From positions 1-44,521 of the forward strand of contig DAORND010000015.1 in assembly GCA_035440755.1 (NCBI GenBank): 44,521 nt of DNA. The letters run 5' to 3'. The position numbers and the translations under genes are program-made. Source of the DNA: Aquimonas sp002352135. Its GTDB lineage: Bacteria; Pseudomonadota; Gammaproteobacteria; Xanthomonadales; Xanthomonadaceae. Of this stretch, positions 26,938 through 35,043 are shown one piece after another; within the stretch, counting starts at the first letter, position 1; each line of letters starts with the position of its first letter. The notes under the pieces are model-generated. The model was given only the letters and a program-made list of their open reading frames with translations. It did not search any database and was not told the DNA's origin.

Positions 26938-27673
26938 TCGCATTCTTGCCCCCTTCGTTGCCCTGCTTCTTGGTGTTGCCTCGTTCGCCAGTCAGGCGTC
27001 TGGTGGCGGTGGCTTGATGGAGTCGCATGTCAACCTCGGCGACCAGGCGTCGCTGCAGCGTGGCGCGAAGTACTTCATGAACTACTGCGCCGGTTGTCAC
27101 TCGTTGGGCTATCAGCGCTATTCCCGGATGGCCGCGGATCTGGGCCTGACCGAAGACGAAGTCCAGACCTGGCTGAACTTCACTGGCGCGAAGTTCGGCG
27201 ACACCATGAAGTCGGCGATGGCTCCAGCAGATGGCGCGGCTTTCTTTGGCAAGGCCCCGCCTGATCTCTCTTTGGTTGCCCGCGCCAAGCCGGGCGGCCC
27301 CGACTGGACCTACACCTTCCTCAAGTCTTTCTATGTGGATGACTCGCGTCCCAGCGGTTGGAACAACACGCTGCTGCCAGGTGCCAGCATGCCCAACGTA
27401 CTGTGGGATCTGCAGGGCACGCAACGCGCCGTCTATGGACAGGACGAGCTTGGTGCCGAGCATATTTCGGGCTTCCAGTTGGCGCCTGCAGGGCGTCTCA
27501 GTGCCGAGGAATATGACGGCGTCGTTCGCGACATCACCAATTTCCTCAACTACGTTGGTGAACCTGCTGCCATGAAACGTGAGGCAATTGGCATCTGGGT
27601 GATCCTTTTCCTCGCTGTGTTCACCTTCCTCGCTTGGCTGTTGAAAGCCGAATACTGGCGCGACATTCACTGA
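26930..27673 (+). CDS. petC: Cytochrome c1
   Basis: A 247-residue subunit. A signal peptide ends F-A-S-Q-A-S, the haem is bound covalently by C-A-G-C-H-S (about residues 53-58), and a C-terminal helix (G-I-W-V-I-L-F-L-A-V-F-T-F-L-A-W) anchors it to the inner membrane. The sixth-ligand Met is probably in P-G-A-S-M-P-N-V-L-W-D. It accepts electrons from the Rieske centre and passes them to a periplasmic cytochrome c. The start overlaps the end of petB by eight bases, and a terminator follows. Confidence 0.98.
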   Translation: MTNRILAPFVALLLGVASFASQASGGGGLMESHVNLGDQASLQRGAKYFMNYCAGCHSLGYQRYSRMAADLGLTEDEVQTWLNFTGAKFGDTMKSAMAPADGAAFFGKAPPDLSLVARAKPGGPDWTYTFLKSFYVDDSRPSGWNNTLLPGASMPNVLWDLQGTQRAVYGQDELGAEHISGFQLAPAGRLSAEEYDGVVRDITNFLNYVGEPAAMKREAIGIWVILFLAVFTFLAWLLKAEYWRDIH

Positions 27674-27695
27674 TCATCCGCCGCTCTTGACTCAA

Positions 27696-27727
27696 CCGAA
27701 AGGCACTCCGTCGGGGGTGCCTTTCGG
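27696..27727 (+). terminator. Rho-independent terminator after petC
   Basis: An 11-base perfect stem CCGAAAGGCAC (27696-27706) and GTGCCTTTCGG (27717-27727) with a ten-base loop, followed by CGTTCTT. It lies 23 bases after the petC stop and separates petABC from sspB. Confidence 0.8.
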
Positions 27728-27839
27728 CGTTCTTGGACGGACGATTCCGTTTGCGGGCATTATTTCCCTCCCGCGTTGTTCCTTAGCCCAGTTGCCAGCC
27801 ATCCCGTCCGAGCGCAGGCCGCCTTTCGAGTTCCATCGC

Positions 27840-28277
27840 ATGTCAGACGCTACTCACTCTTCACCCGCCATGACCTCCAATCGTCCATATCTGTTGCGCG
27901 CTATCCACGCATGGATCGAGGACAACGGAATGACCCCGTACCTGTTGGTGGACGGCACCCAGCAGGGCGTACGAGTCCCACCTCAGACGATCAAGGAAGG
28001 GCGTGTAGTGCTGAACATCGCCTATCGCGCCGTCAGCGGTCTGGACATGGGCAATGAATCAATTCGATTCCTGGCGCGTTTCTCGGGCGTCAGTCAGTCC
28101 ATCGACGTGCCAGTTACGGCGATCCTCGCGATTTATGCGCAGGAAACCGGGCAAGGCATGATGTTGCCGCCCGATGACCCCGAACACACCGCGCCCTCTA
28201 CGGAAGTCAACTCGACAGAGTTGCCTGGTGATGATGAGCCACCGAAGAAAGGGCCTTGGCTTCGGGTGGTGAAGTAA
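27840..28277 (+). CDS. sspB: ClpXP adaptor, stringent starvation protein B
   Basis: A 145-residue protein. The folded domain covers residues about 12-110: S-N-R-P-Y-L-L-R-A, W-I-E-D-N-G-M-T-P-Y-L-L-V-D and V-L-N-I-A-Y-R-A-V. A disordered acidic linker follows and a final W-L-R-V-V-K, the ClpX-binding tail (XB) known from SspB. SspB binds ssrA-tagged stalled proteins and hands them to ClpXP. The start at 27840 is chosen; an in-frame ATG at 27870 is also possible. The gene sspA, which usually sits between petC and sspB, is absent; only a terminator and about 110 bases lie there. Confidence 0.93.
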   Translation: MSDATHSSPAMTSNRPYLLRAIHAWIEDNGMTPYLLVDGTQQGVRVPPQTIKEGRVVLNIAYRAVSGLDMGNESIRFLARFSGVSQSIDVPVTAILAIYAQETGQGMMLPPDDPEHTAPSTEVNSTELPGDDEPPKKGPWLRVVK

Positions 28278-28406
28278 GAGAAGGAGGCGCGGGCAAAGTT
28301 CGAGTTCTACGCCGATATCGCGGAAGGAACCCCATATAGACGAGCGACCTTGGTCTCTGATCGCCAGAGCATTGAGATGCAGCGCGCCGCTCTGGTGTTC
28401 GCTATT

Positions 28407-28832
28407 TCAGACGGGCACATCGAACCAGTCCGGTTGGCTGCGAACAAGGTCGAAAATGCGTGGAAGTCGGGTTTCGGTGTGGTCGTCGAAATCGGTGAAG
28501 TCGCCGAGCGCGGTGATATAGGCCTTGCGCAGGATGTCGTGGAATTCTGGGACGTCTGGGTTGGGTGAGCGGCTGTTGGCTTCGTTGACGGCAGCCAGGG
28601 CGTGGGCTTCTTCTGGCAGGCCGACGCAGGCGTCGCTTTCGACGATCCAGCGCATGGCTTCCGTGCCGTTGTTGCTCACTGCCGTCCAGACTTCGAACTG
28701 GCAGTGACGCTCGAATTCCAGCACATCGAGCAGCGGCGGGTCGCCACGCGGTGGTGTCGTCCAGTCGGTGTCGAGGTCGAGTGCGGCCAGCAGGTCGTCA
28801 AACAGAAAGTCCCGCAGCGCCTCGTCGTCCAT
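28407..28832 (-). CDS. Hypothetical acidic protein, 141 aa, possibly truncated at its start
   Basis: A protein rich in Asp and Glu, with no family I can name. Visible stretches are D-F-L-F-D-D-L-L-A-A-L, V-L-E-F-E-R-H-C-Q-F-E-V-W, G-L-P-E-E-A-H-A and F-D-L-V-R-S-Q-P-D-W-F. No signal peptide or membrane helix is present. The ATG at 28832 lacks a clear ribosome site. The same frame continues upstream for 36 codons (28833-28940) with a coding-like composition (for example G-P-E-R-Q-F-W-N-V directly before this Met) up to a TAG, but contains no usual start codon. A lost start or a sequence error upstream is possible. Confidence 0.6.
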   Translation of the reverse strand: MDDEALRDFLFDDLLAALDLDTDWTTPPRGDPPLLDVLEFERHCQFEVWTAVSNNGTEAMRWIVESDACVGLPEEAHALAAVNEANSRSPNPDVPEFHDILRKAYITALGDFTDFDDHTETRLPRIFDLVRSQPDWFDVPV

Positions 28833-29119
28833 GACGTTCCAGAACTGCCGCTCCGGGCCCAGCGCATCGGGCTTTGCAGCGAAACCGACCTGGATGGACT
28901 CGGCCCCGTTCGATTCAGCCTGCCGGGCGGTATTGAAGGGCTATGCCTTGGTGTTGAGTTCGCGGAAGTGCGCACTGTTGCGTACGCTGCGTTGGCCGGC
29001 CGAGTCGTGACGGCACGCGCTGCCGGCGCTTTGGATTGGTCTGCGAGTGCAAGGTGGCAATCGGCTCGTCGGACGTCGATGCGGGTAGTTCCGCAGCCAG
29101 CGTGCAAAGGCATGACGCC
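28833..29119. other. Gene-free stretch between the hypothetical gene and the tRNA terminator
   Basis: No convincing gene was found. Positions 28833-28940 read in frame with the hypothetical gene to its left but have no start codon. The remainder shows only short antisense frames typical of tRNA neighbourhoods. Confidence 0.45.
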
Positions 29120-29149
29120 AAAAACAAAAACCGGCCTTAGGGGCCGGTT
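29120..29149 (-). terminator. Rho-independent terminator of the tRNA-Ala transcript
   Basis: On the minus strand, AACCGGCC and GGCCGGTT form an eight-base stem around a five-base loop, followed by TTTTTGTTTTT. It begins 13 bases past the 3' end of the tRNA. Confidence 0.85.
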
Positions 29150-29162
29150 CTTGTCTACGTAT

Positions 29163-29238
<76 letters not shown>

Positions 29239-29280
29239 ATCCTTACATCATAGCGGCCACATCCCTGGATGCCAAGACGC

Positions 29281-30372
29281 TCAGTAGGTTTCGGTTGCGG
29301 GGATCGTGCGTGCAAAGGCGTCGGCGAGCTGCCGACGACGCCAGCCGCTCAGGGTGTCGGACCAGCGTTTGTCGACGATGAGCGTTTCCAGATGCCGTCG
29401 CGAGCAGAGTACGGATTCGTCGATGCCAAGCTGTTTGGCGTGCGTGGCGACCACGCCTTGGAGCTGCTTGATCTGCTGCTGTTCGGTAGGCATCAGTGCG
29501 CGGGCCAAGGGAATGTCGCGGTCTGCCTGGGCCAGCGGCCTGCTCAGTTCTTGCCACAGGTCGTCGCGGTGGCGGCGCGGGGATTTGGCATAGGCATCCA
29601 GGCGACGTCGAAAGTCGCTGGCATCGGTCGGTGGCTGCTCGCTGAGCTGCACCGCCAACGGTGTGTCCAGAATCCAGGTCTTGGGTCGGTTGCTGGCTTC
29701 CGCCAGTTGGTCACGCCACTGCAGCAGTCGGCACAGCCGTGACTGCGCCTCGGCAGATAGATTCTGCGCCGCCCGAACGGCCAGGTGCGGGTGTTCGTCA
29801 CGCTCGGATTTCGCCGCCACGCGGATCATTCTGTCGCAGTCTTCCGCGTGCCAATCCTGTCGACTCAGCTCCTGCAGGCGTGTTTTCAGGGCCTCGTAGG
29901 GCGCATGCAGGTAGCGAACGTCGTCAGCGGCGTACTTGAGTTGCGCCTCGCTGAGCGGACGCTGCAACCAATCCGAGCGGGTTTCGCCTTTTTCGAGTTG
30001 TACGCCGGTGAAGTGCGCAACCAATTTCTGGAAGCTCATTCCTGCGTCCAGCCCACACAGGGCGGCGGCGACTTGCGTGTCAAAAAGTTTGCCAGGCAGA
30101 ACGCCCAGCGCGTACTGAAAGGCTTGCAGGTCTTCGCTGGCACTATGCATGACTTTGACGGCGGGGTTCTCAACAAACGCCAGCAAGCTGGCGTCCCGTC
30201 CGAGGGCGGGGGCATCCACCAGAAGCGTCTGATCCGCATGTCCCACCTGGATCAAGGCCAGTTCAGGGTAGTACGTGCGTTCGCGCACGAACTCAGTATC
30301 GACCATCACGGCGACCGCTGTATCGAACTGCCGGAGGCGCTGAGCGGCCTCGCGATCAGAGAGCCATTCCAT
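29281..30372 (-). CDS. rnd: Ribonuclease D
   Basis: A 363-residue 3'-5' exoribonuclease of the DEDDy group, which trims tRNA precursors. The acidic metal ligands are in V-D-T-E-F-V (Exo I), H-S-A-S-E-D-L (Exo II) and Y-A-A-D-D-V-R-Y-L (Exo III with the Tyr). An HRDC-type helical region follows around 210-290 (L-L-Q-W-R-D-Q-L-A). Length is typical for RNase D. It lies directly upstream of tRNA-Ala in the same direction, with a 42-base gap, and may share transcription. Confidence 0.95.
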   Translation of the reverse strand: MEWLSDREAAQRLRQFDTAVAVMVDTEFVRERTYYPELALIQVGHADQTLLVDAPALGRDASLLAFVENPAVKVMHSASEDLQAFQYALGVLPGKLFDTQVAAALCGLDAGMSFQKLVAHFTGVQLEKGETRSDWLQRPLSEAQLKYAADDVRYLHAPYEALKTRLQELSRQDWHAEDCDRMIRVAAKSERDEHPHLAVRAAQNLSAEAQSRLCRLLQWRDQLAEASNRPKTWILDTPLAVQLSEQPPTDASDFRRRLDAYAKSPRRHRDDLWQELSRPLAQADRDIPLARALMPTEQQQIKQLQGVVATHAKQLGIDESVLCSRRHLETLIVDKRWSDTLSGWRRRQLADAFARTIPATETY

Positions 30373-30497
30373 GTGCTTTGATCCTGTCGGTTGCGTTGAT
30401 GGGCGACAATAGCCTACTTTCGGTGTTTGGCATTGGGCAGGCGTTCAGGGATGGCGTCTGTCTTCCACTAGCTTCCGCAGGGCGGGGAGGAGGAATT

Positions 30498-32498
30498 GTG
30501 AGGAAGGTGGCGCAGTTGGGGAGCGTTGCATTGGTTGTGCTGGCATTGTCGGCATGCGGAGGCAGTGGGGATGAGGCAGCTCAGACGTCTGAGTCGACAC
30601 CGGCAGGTGCGCAGACCAGCGTCGCTGAGAAACCCTCGGAACAGCCAGTCGTGACGCCTGTACCCGAAACGGAGGCGGTTCCGGCATCGGAGGCAGCCGT
30701 CACCTCGGACACGACGGCCAACGACCCGGCGACATCGAGCGAGGAAGTTCCGGCGCAGGAGGACGCTGCTGAGGAGGCCGACCGTGGCTACGCCATGCGT
30801 CGCCGTTTGATGGACTCGACCGTTGGCGCGGACGAATGGAGCCCGGATCTAACCGGAGCACCCTTGGTCGATGTCGAGGCGACTTTGCAGCGGGCGACGG
30901 ATGCCTTGCGCGCGGGTCGCCTGGATCAGGCCGAGAACAGTGCGTTGGTCCTCTTCCAGCGCGTTCTTGAGGGAGATCCCACCAATGAGATCGCTATCAA
31001 GGGTGTCGATGACACCGTGGCGGCCTTGCTGGTGCGCGCCGACGAGTCATTTGCGCAAGCTCGCTTCAACGAATCTGCGCGAATCCTCTCTGTTGTCAGC
31101 AAGCTTCGACCTGACGATCCGGGCATTCCGCTGCTGAAAGCCAAGCTCGATTCGGGTCGCGAAGTGGGCATGCTGCTGGCCGAGGCGCAGCGTCTTGCGA
31201 CGGCTGGCAAGCTGATCGAACCCCCAGGTGAAAATGCCGCTGAAATCTATCGCTCGGTGCTGTCGCGCGACCCGCAGAATGTGGCTGCGCAGACCGGCTT
31301 GGCTCGGGTTGAGGCAGAGCTCGTCAATCGTGCGAGTCAGGCGGCGGAGACCGGCAACTACAACGAGTCTGAGCGCTTGTTGGCGGAGGCCGGAAAGGCT
31401 AGCCCCGAGTCGGATGCCGTGCAGGACGCATCGGCACGCATCGAGTCGATGCGTGAGCAACGTGCCAAGGATCTGATGCAGCAGTCTGAAGCCGCGTTGG
31501 CCGAGAACAACCTAGAGGAAGCCACGCGATTACTGGATGAGGTTGTCGCGATTGCGGCACAAACCAGTGGCGTCGAAGATCTTCGTACGCGGATTCGCAA
31601 TGCCGGTAGTTATGCAAGCTTGCGTCCTGGGCAGAGCATTTCTGACGAGATGCGATCCGGTGGAACCGCACCAGAGCTTGTCGTGATTCCGCTGGGCAGC
31701 TTCCAGATGGGCTCGCCCGAAAGCGAAGCGGATCGCAAGGGCAACGAGGGTCCTCGCCACAGCGTCAACTTGAGCAAAGCTTTCGCGATGGCTCGTGCAG
31801 AGGTCACCGTCGCCCAGTTCCGCCGGTTCGTCGATGCCACCGGATACTCGCCGACGTCCGTGCAGGTGGGGACGTCCACGATCTATGACGAGCAGGCAGG
31901 TACCATGGCGGCGAAGAGCGGCGTGAACTGGCAGAAGGGTTACTCCGGGCGCAATGCGGACGCGAATGCACCGGTCATTCACGTGTCCTGGACTGACGCC
32001 AAGTCCTATGCCGATTGGGTCTCGCGTGAGACCGGAAAACCCTACCGGTTGCCGTCGGAAGCGGAGTTCGAGTACGTGATGCGTGCGGGCAGCAATACGC
32101 GCTATCCCTGGGGTGACAGCAACCCGACGCGATTGGTCGGCAACCTGACCGGCGACGGAGATCGTTCCGAGTCGCGGCGGAACTGGGTCAACGCGTTTCC
32201 CGACTACGATGACGGTTACTGGGGACCCGCGCCGGTGCGTTCTTACGAAGCGAATCGCTTCGGTATCCACGACATGAACGGCAATGTCTCCGAATGGGTT
32301 GAGGATTGCTGGCACGACTCCTACGCGCGCGCTCCGGCAGACGGTTCCCCTTGGGTCAATCCCGGCTGCAATCGTCGCGTGATTCGCGGTGCGTCGTGGG
32401 CGAGCTCGCCAGAGCAGGCCCGCACGGCATTTCGTTTGACGGCGGCACCGAATTCGACCAACGCCCGCTTGGGCTTCCGGGTCGTCCGGGAGCTGTAA
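30498..32498 (+). CDS. Lipoprotein with TPR-like repeats and a formylglycine-generating-enzyme (SUMF1) domain
   Basis: A 666-residue protein. The GTG at 30498 is preceded by GGAGGAGG and gives a lipoprotein signal with lipobox L-S-A-C-G-G (Cys near 21); the frame is open upstream but those codons would ruin it. Residues about 25-130 are low-complexity Ser/Thr/Glu/Pro-rich, a likely linker. Residues about 150-400 are helical repeats with A-x-x-L-x-x-G patterns. The C-terminal 270 residues are a SUMF1/FGE-sulfatase domain: I-P-L-G-S-F-Q-M-G-S-P, E-V-T-V-A-Q-F-R-R-F-V-D, P-V-I-H-V-S-W-T-D-A, Y-R-L-P-S-E-A-E-F-E-Y, G-N-V-S-E-W-V-E-D-C-W and L-G-F-R-V-V-R. Such domains in bacteria are often non-enzymatic or modify other proteins; activity here is unproven. 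Confidence 0.9.
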   Translation: MRKVAQLGSVALVVLALSACGGSGDEAAQTSESTPAGAQTSVAEKPSEQPVVTPVPETEAVPASEAAVTSDTTANDPATSSEEVPAQEDAAEEADRGYAMRRRLMDSTVGADEWSPDLTGAPLVDVEATLQRATDALRAGRLDQAENSALVLFQRVLEGDPTNEIAIKGVDDTVAALLVRADESFAQARFNESARILSVVSKLRPDDPGIPLLKAKLDSGREVGMLLAEAQRLATAGKLIEPPGENAAEIYRSVLSRDPQNVAAQTGLARVEAELVNRASQAAETGNYNESERLLAEAGKASPESDAVQDASARIESMREQRAKDLMQQSEAALAENNLEEATRLLDEVVAIAAQTSGVEDLRTRIRNAGSYASLRPGQSISDEMRSGGTAPELVVIPLGSFQMGSPESEADRKGNEGPRHSVNLSKAFAMARAEVTVAQFRRFVDATGYSPTSVQVGTSTIYDEQAGTMAAKSGVNWQKGYSGRNADANAPVIHVSWTDAKSYADWVSRETGKPYRLPSEAEFEYVMRAGSNTRYPWGDSNPTRLVGNLTGDGDRSESRRNWVNAFPDYDDGYWGPAPVRSYEANRFGIHDMNGNVSEWVEDCWHDSYARAPADGSPWVNPGCNRRVIRGASWASSPEQARTAFRLTAAPNSTNARLGFRVVREL

Positions 32499-32511
32499 GC
32501 AACTTGTTCAA

Positions 32512-32554
32512 TGCCGTGGCAGGGACGCGCTTCATGCGCGTTCCTGCCACGGCA
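32512..32554. terminator. 19-base hairpin between convergent genes
   Basis: TGCCGTGGCAGGGACGCGC (32512-32530) pairs with GCGCGTTCCTGCCACGGCA (32536-32554) with a single G-U pair and a five-base loop. It starts 13 bases after the SUMF1-type gene stop. No T-run follows, but the stem is very strong and could stop transcription from both sides. Confidence 0.6.
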
Positions 32555-32799
32555 ATCGGCTCCAATTGAAGGCGCACGCCCCGCCTGATGATGCGCAGAA
32601 ACGTCGAGCCAGAGCATGCTCGGGTATGGCGGCTAGATGGCTTGCGGTTGGTTTCACGCTGGTCAGGAGTTCACTTGTGGGCTCCAACACTTCCCGCACT
32701 GTGCATCGCCCAGCGGGCGAGCGATCGCGGTGTTGCCACCTTTCGCCTGCCGGGATGTCAGCCACGCTGATTCGTGTCGCCGCGATGCGGCTGCCTTGG
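32555..32799. other. Non-coding stretch after the SUMF1-type lipoprotein gene
   Basis: Open frames exist on both strands but none has a ribosome site, a recognisable domain or steady codon use. I see no RNA gene in it. Confidence 0.4.
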
Positions 32800-33114
32800 C
32801 TAGTGCCTGGGGCTGATCGACTGCACCATCAATTCGCGTAATGCGGTTTCAGTGCTGGCCTGGGGTGGCGACACTGCTTCCAGCGAGAATCCGAGGGCGC
32901 TGGCGTCGTCTTCGTCGAGGCCATCGTAGGCGCGAAACTCGGCATCCAGGAGCGCCGCATTGGCGCTGTCTTCACTGTCGTAGGTGGTGAGTCGGCCGTC
33001 GCAGTCGAAAACCTCGCTGGTGCCCGTTTCGTGGATGCGCTGGCGTGCCCAGATGAGGGTCTTGCCCAGCGATGCCACCCACCAGCGTTCGCTTGTGTAG
33101 GAATGGGATGTCAT
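32800..33114 (-). CDS. Hypothetical protein, 104 aa, third gene of the asnS unit
   Basis: A small soluble protein I do not recognise. The ATG at 33114 overlaps the stop of the preceding gene as ATGA, which decides the start over longer options. Residues include W-V-A-S-L-G-K-T-L-I-W-A-R-Q-R-I, V-F-D-C-D-G-R-L-T-T-Y-D-S-E-D-S-A and an acidic L-D-E-D-D-A-S-A-L-G-F stretch. The pattern suggests a compact alpha/beta protein in the cytoplasm. Translational coupling implies that it is made together with the small membrane protein before it. Confidence 0.68.
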   Translation of the reverse strand: MTSHSYTSERWWVASLGKTLIWARQRIHETGTSEVFDCDGRLTTYDSEDSANAALLDAEFRAYDGLDEDDASALGFSLEAVSPPQASTETALRELMVQSISPRH

Positions 33115-33413
33115 GGGTTCTGCCACTGGTATAGCGTGACCAGAATCGCGCTGCCAACGGTCCCGAGGATGCAGCTCCACAGCAGCACCTGCGCGGGCGT
33201 TGCGAGGCCGTTGAGATTGCGGTCGTCGCGTGAACGGAATTGGCCGCGCAGCACGAAGCTGAGAAACGCGGGCGAAAACGCGTGAAGGCCGATCAAAGCA
33301 CCTCGGTCCTGCAAGTGCCGGTAGGCCAACGGTCCGAAGATCAGATAGCCCGTGATGCCCGACAGCCCCACACCCGTGGTGAGGAGCAGCAGGAACATCG
33401 TGATCATCTGCAT
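33111..33413 (-). CDS. Small membrane protein, 100 aa, downstream of asnS
   Basis: Two or three hydrophobic helices are visible: residues about 4-26 (L-L-L-L-T-T-G-V-G-L-S-G-I), possibly 40-55, and 74-96 near the end (L-L-W-S-C-I-L-G-T-V-G-S-A-I-L-V-T-L). A basic cytoplasmic loop with R-S-R-D-D-R-N lies between. The start has GAGGAG six bases upstream. The gap from asnS is ten bases and the stop overlaps the next start, so it is the second gene of a three-gene unit. No known family was recognised. Confidence 0.75.
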   Translation of the reverse strand: MQMITMFLLLLTTGVGLSGITGYLIFGPLAYRHLQDRGALIGLHAFSPAFLSFVLRGQFRSRDDRNLNGLATPAQVLLWSCILGTVGSAILVTLYQWQNP

Positions 33414-33423
33414 GCGCGTCTCC

Positions 33424-34824
33424 TCAGAACTCGGCGCTGCCAGGCGCGCGTGGGTAAGGAATGGCATCGCGAATGTTAGACAGACCACAGACGTACACCA
33501 CGAGCCGCTCGAAGCCCAGTCCGAAACCGGCGTGCGGTACGCTGCCATAGCGGCGGAAATCCCGGTACCACTGGTAGTGCGATGGGTCCAGGCCGAACTG
33601 CGCCATTCGCGCGTCGAGCACGTCCAGACGTTCCTCGCGCTGACTGCCGCCGATGATCTCGCCGATGCCGGGAGCCAGCACGTCCATCGCGGCAACGGTC
33701 TTGCCGTCGTTGTTCAGGCGCATGTAGAAGGCCTTGATGTGCTCGGGGTAGTTCATGACTACGACCGGTCGACCGACATGCTGCTCGGTCAGCCAGCGCT
33801 CGTGCTCGGTCTGCAGGTCCAATCCCCACTCGACAGGGAAGTCGAAGTGCCGCCCGGACTTCTGCAGCAGTTCGATCGCTTCGCTGTAATCGATGCGCTC
33901 GAACGGGGAGTCAATGAAGGTCTCCAAGCGCTGGATGGCAGTCTTATCAACACGCTCCACAATGAACTTCAGGTCGTCGTGCCGCTCGGCCAGCACCGCG
34001 CTGAAAACGTACTTCAGAAAGCGCTCGGCAAGGTTGGCGTCATCGTTCAGATCGGCGAAGGCGATCTCGGGTTCGATCATCCAGAACTCGGCCAAGTGCC
34101 GGGTGGTGTGCGAATTCTCCGCTCGGAACGTCGGTCCAAAGGTGTAGACCTTGGACAAGGCGAGGCAGTAGGCCTCGACATTGAGCTGCCCGGAAACGGT
34201 CAGAAAGGTCTCGCGGCCGAAGAAATCCTGCTTGAAATCGATCGCACCTGCGTCAGTGCGCGGCAGGTTCATGAGATCCAGTGTCGAAACACGGAACATC
34301 TGCCCGGCACCCTCGGCATCGCTTGCGGTAATGATCGGCGTGTTGACCCAGAAGAAGCCGTCTTCATGGAAGAACCGATGGATCGCCATGGCGATGCAAT
34401 GGCGGATGCGACTGACCGCACCGAAAAGGTTGGTGCGCGGGCGCAGATGTGCCACTTCGCGGAGGAACTCCAGCGAATGCGGCTTCGGCTGGATCGGGTA
34501 GGTCTCGGGATCGTCGACCCAGCCGCACACCTGGATCGTGCTGGCCTGGATTTCATGCGCCTGCCCCTGCGCCGGTGAGGCGATCAGCGTTCCGGTCGCG
34601 ATGACCGAGCATCCCGAAGTGAGGTGTTGCACTTCGCCGACGTAGTTGTCGAGCGTGCTCGGTGCGACAATTTGAATGCTGTCGAAGCATGAGCCGTCAC
34701 TGAGGTTGACGAAGCTCATGCCCGCTTTGGAATCGCGTCGGGTTCTGACCCAGCCCTTGACGGTGATTTCCGTTCCGACGTGGACCCCGCCGGACAGCGC
34801 CTGCGCAACACTCAACACGGTCAT
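33424..34824 (-). CDS. asnS: Asparaginyl-tRNA synthetase
   Basis: A 466-residue class IIb synthetase, the same length as the E. coli enzyme. The N-terminal OB-fold (about 15-110) has V-K-G-W-V-R-T-R-R-D-S-K-A-G. Motif 1 is near 140 (R-H-C-I-A-M-A-I-H-R-F-F), motif 2 is F-R-A-E-N-S-H-T-T-R-H-L-A-E-F, and motif 3 at the end is G-F-G-L-G-F-E-R-L-V. The ATG at 34824 has GGAG eight bases upstream; a GTG at 34833 overlaps that site and is rejected. It charges tRNA-Asn with asparagine in the cytoplasm and heads a unit with two small genes. Confidence 0.97.
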   Translation of the reverse strand: MTVLSVAQALSGGVHVGTEITVKGWVRTRRDSKAGMSFVNLSDGSCFDSIQIVAPSTLDNYVGEVQHLTSGCSVIATGTLIASPAQGQAHEIQASTIQVCGWVDDPETYPIQPKPHSLEFLREVAHLRPRTNLFGAVSRIRHCIAMAIHRFFHEDGFFWVNTPIITASDAEGAGQMFRVSTLDLMNLPRTDAGAIDFKQDFFGRETFLTVSGQLNVEAYCLALSKVYTFGPTFRAENSHTTRHLAEFWMIEPEIAFADLNDDANLAERFLKYVFSAVLAERHDDLKFIVERVDKTAIQRLETFIDSPFERIDYSEAIELLQKSGRHFDFPVEWGLDLQTEHERWLTEQHVGRPVVVMNYPEHIKAFYMRLNNDGKTVAAMDVLAPGIGEIIGGSQREERLDVLDARMAQFGLDPSHYQWYRDFRRYGSVPHAGFGLGFERLVVYVCGLSNIRDAIPYPRAPGSAEF

Positions 34825-35043
34825 TGCTGACACTCCAACCTGTGAATAGAGCCGCGCAGTTTACCGGACGCGTGCCACGCGTTGAGCAGCGCTGAGTGCG
34901 TTAGTGCCAGTCTTCGGTATCCCGGATTGGTCGTGTGGTGGCTGGATGACGTGGTCTTGACATAAAACTCACGCGAGGGTGAGACCATCAGCGGTCAGCG
35001 GGCTTACAGCGCCATCGCTCCACGAATTGAGGAGGGTCAGAAG

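Noticed and set aside
30378..30497. A longer start for the SUMF1-type lipoprotein
   Set aside because: The added residues would place the lipoprotein signal internally, while the GTG at 30498 has an excellent GGAGGAGG site.
32566..32841. A 91-codon plus-strand open frame after the lipoprotein gene
   Set aside because: No ribosome site or recognisable domain, Arg/Ser-rich composition, and it runs into the minus-strand gene at 32800.
34957..34980. TTGACATAAAACTCACGCGAGGG resembling an IscR type 1 site or promoter before the IscA-like gene
   Set aside because: The spacing is one base short of the IscR pattern as I know it, and no good -10 box lies at the right distance; too weak to call.
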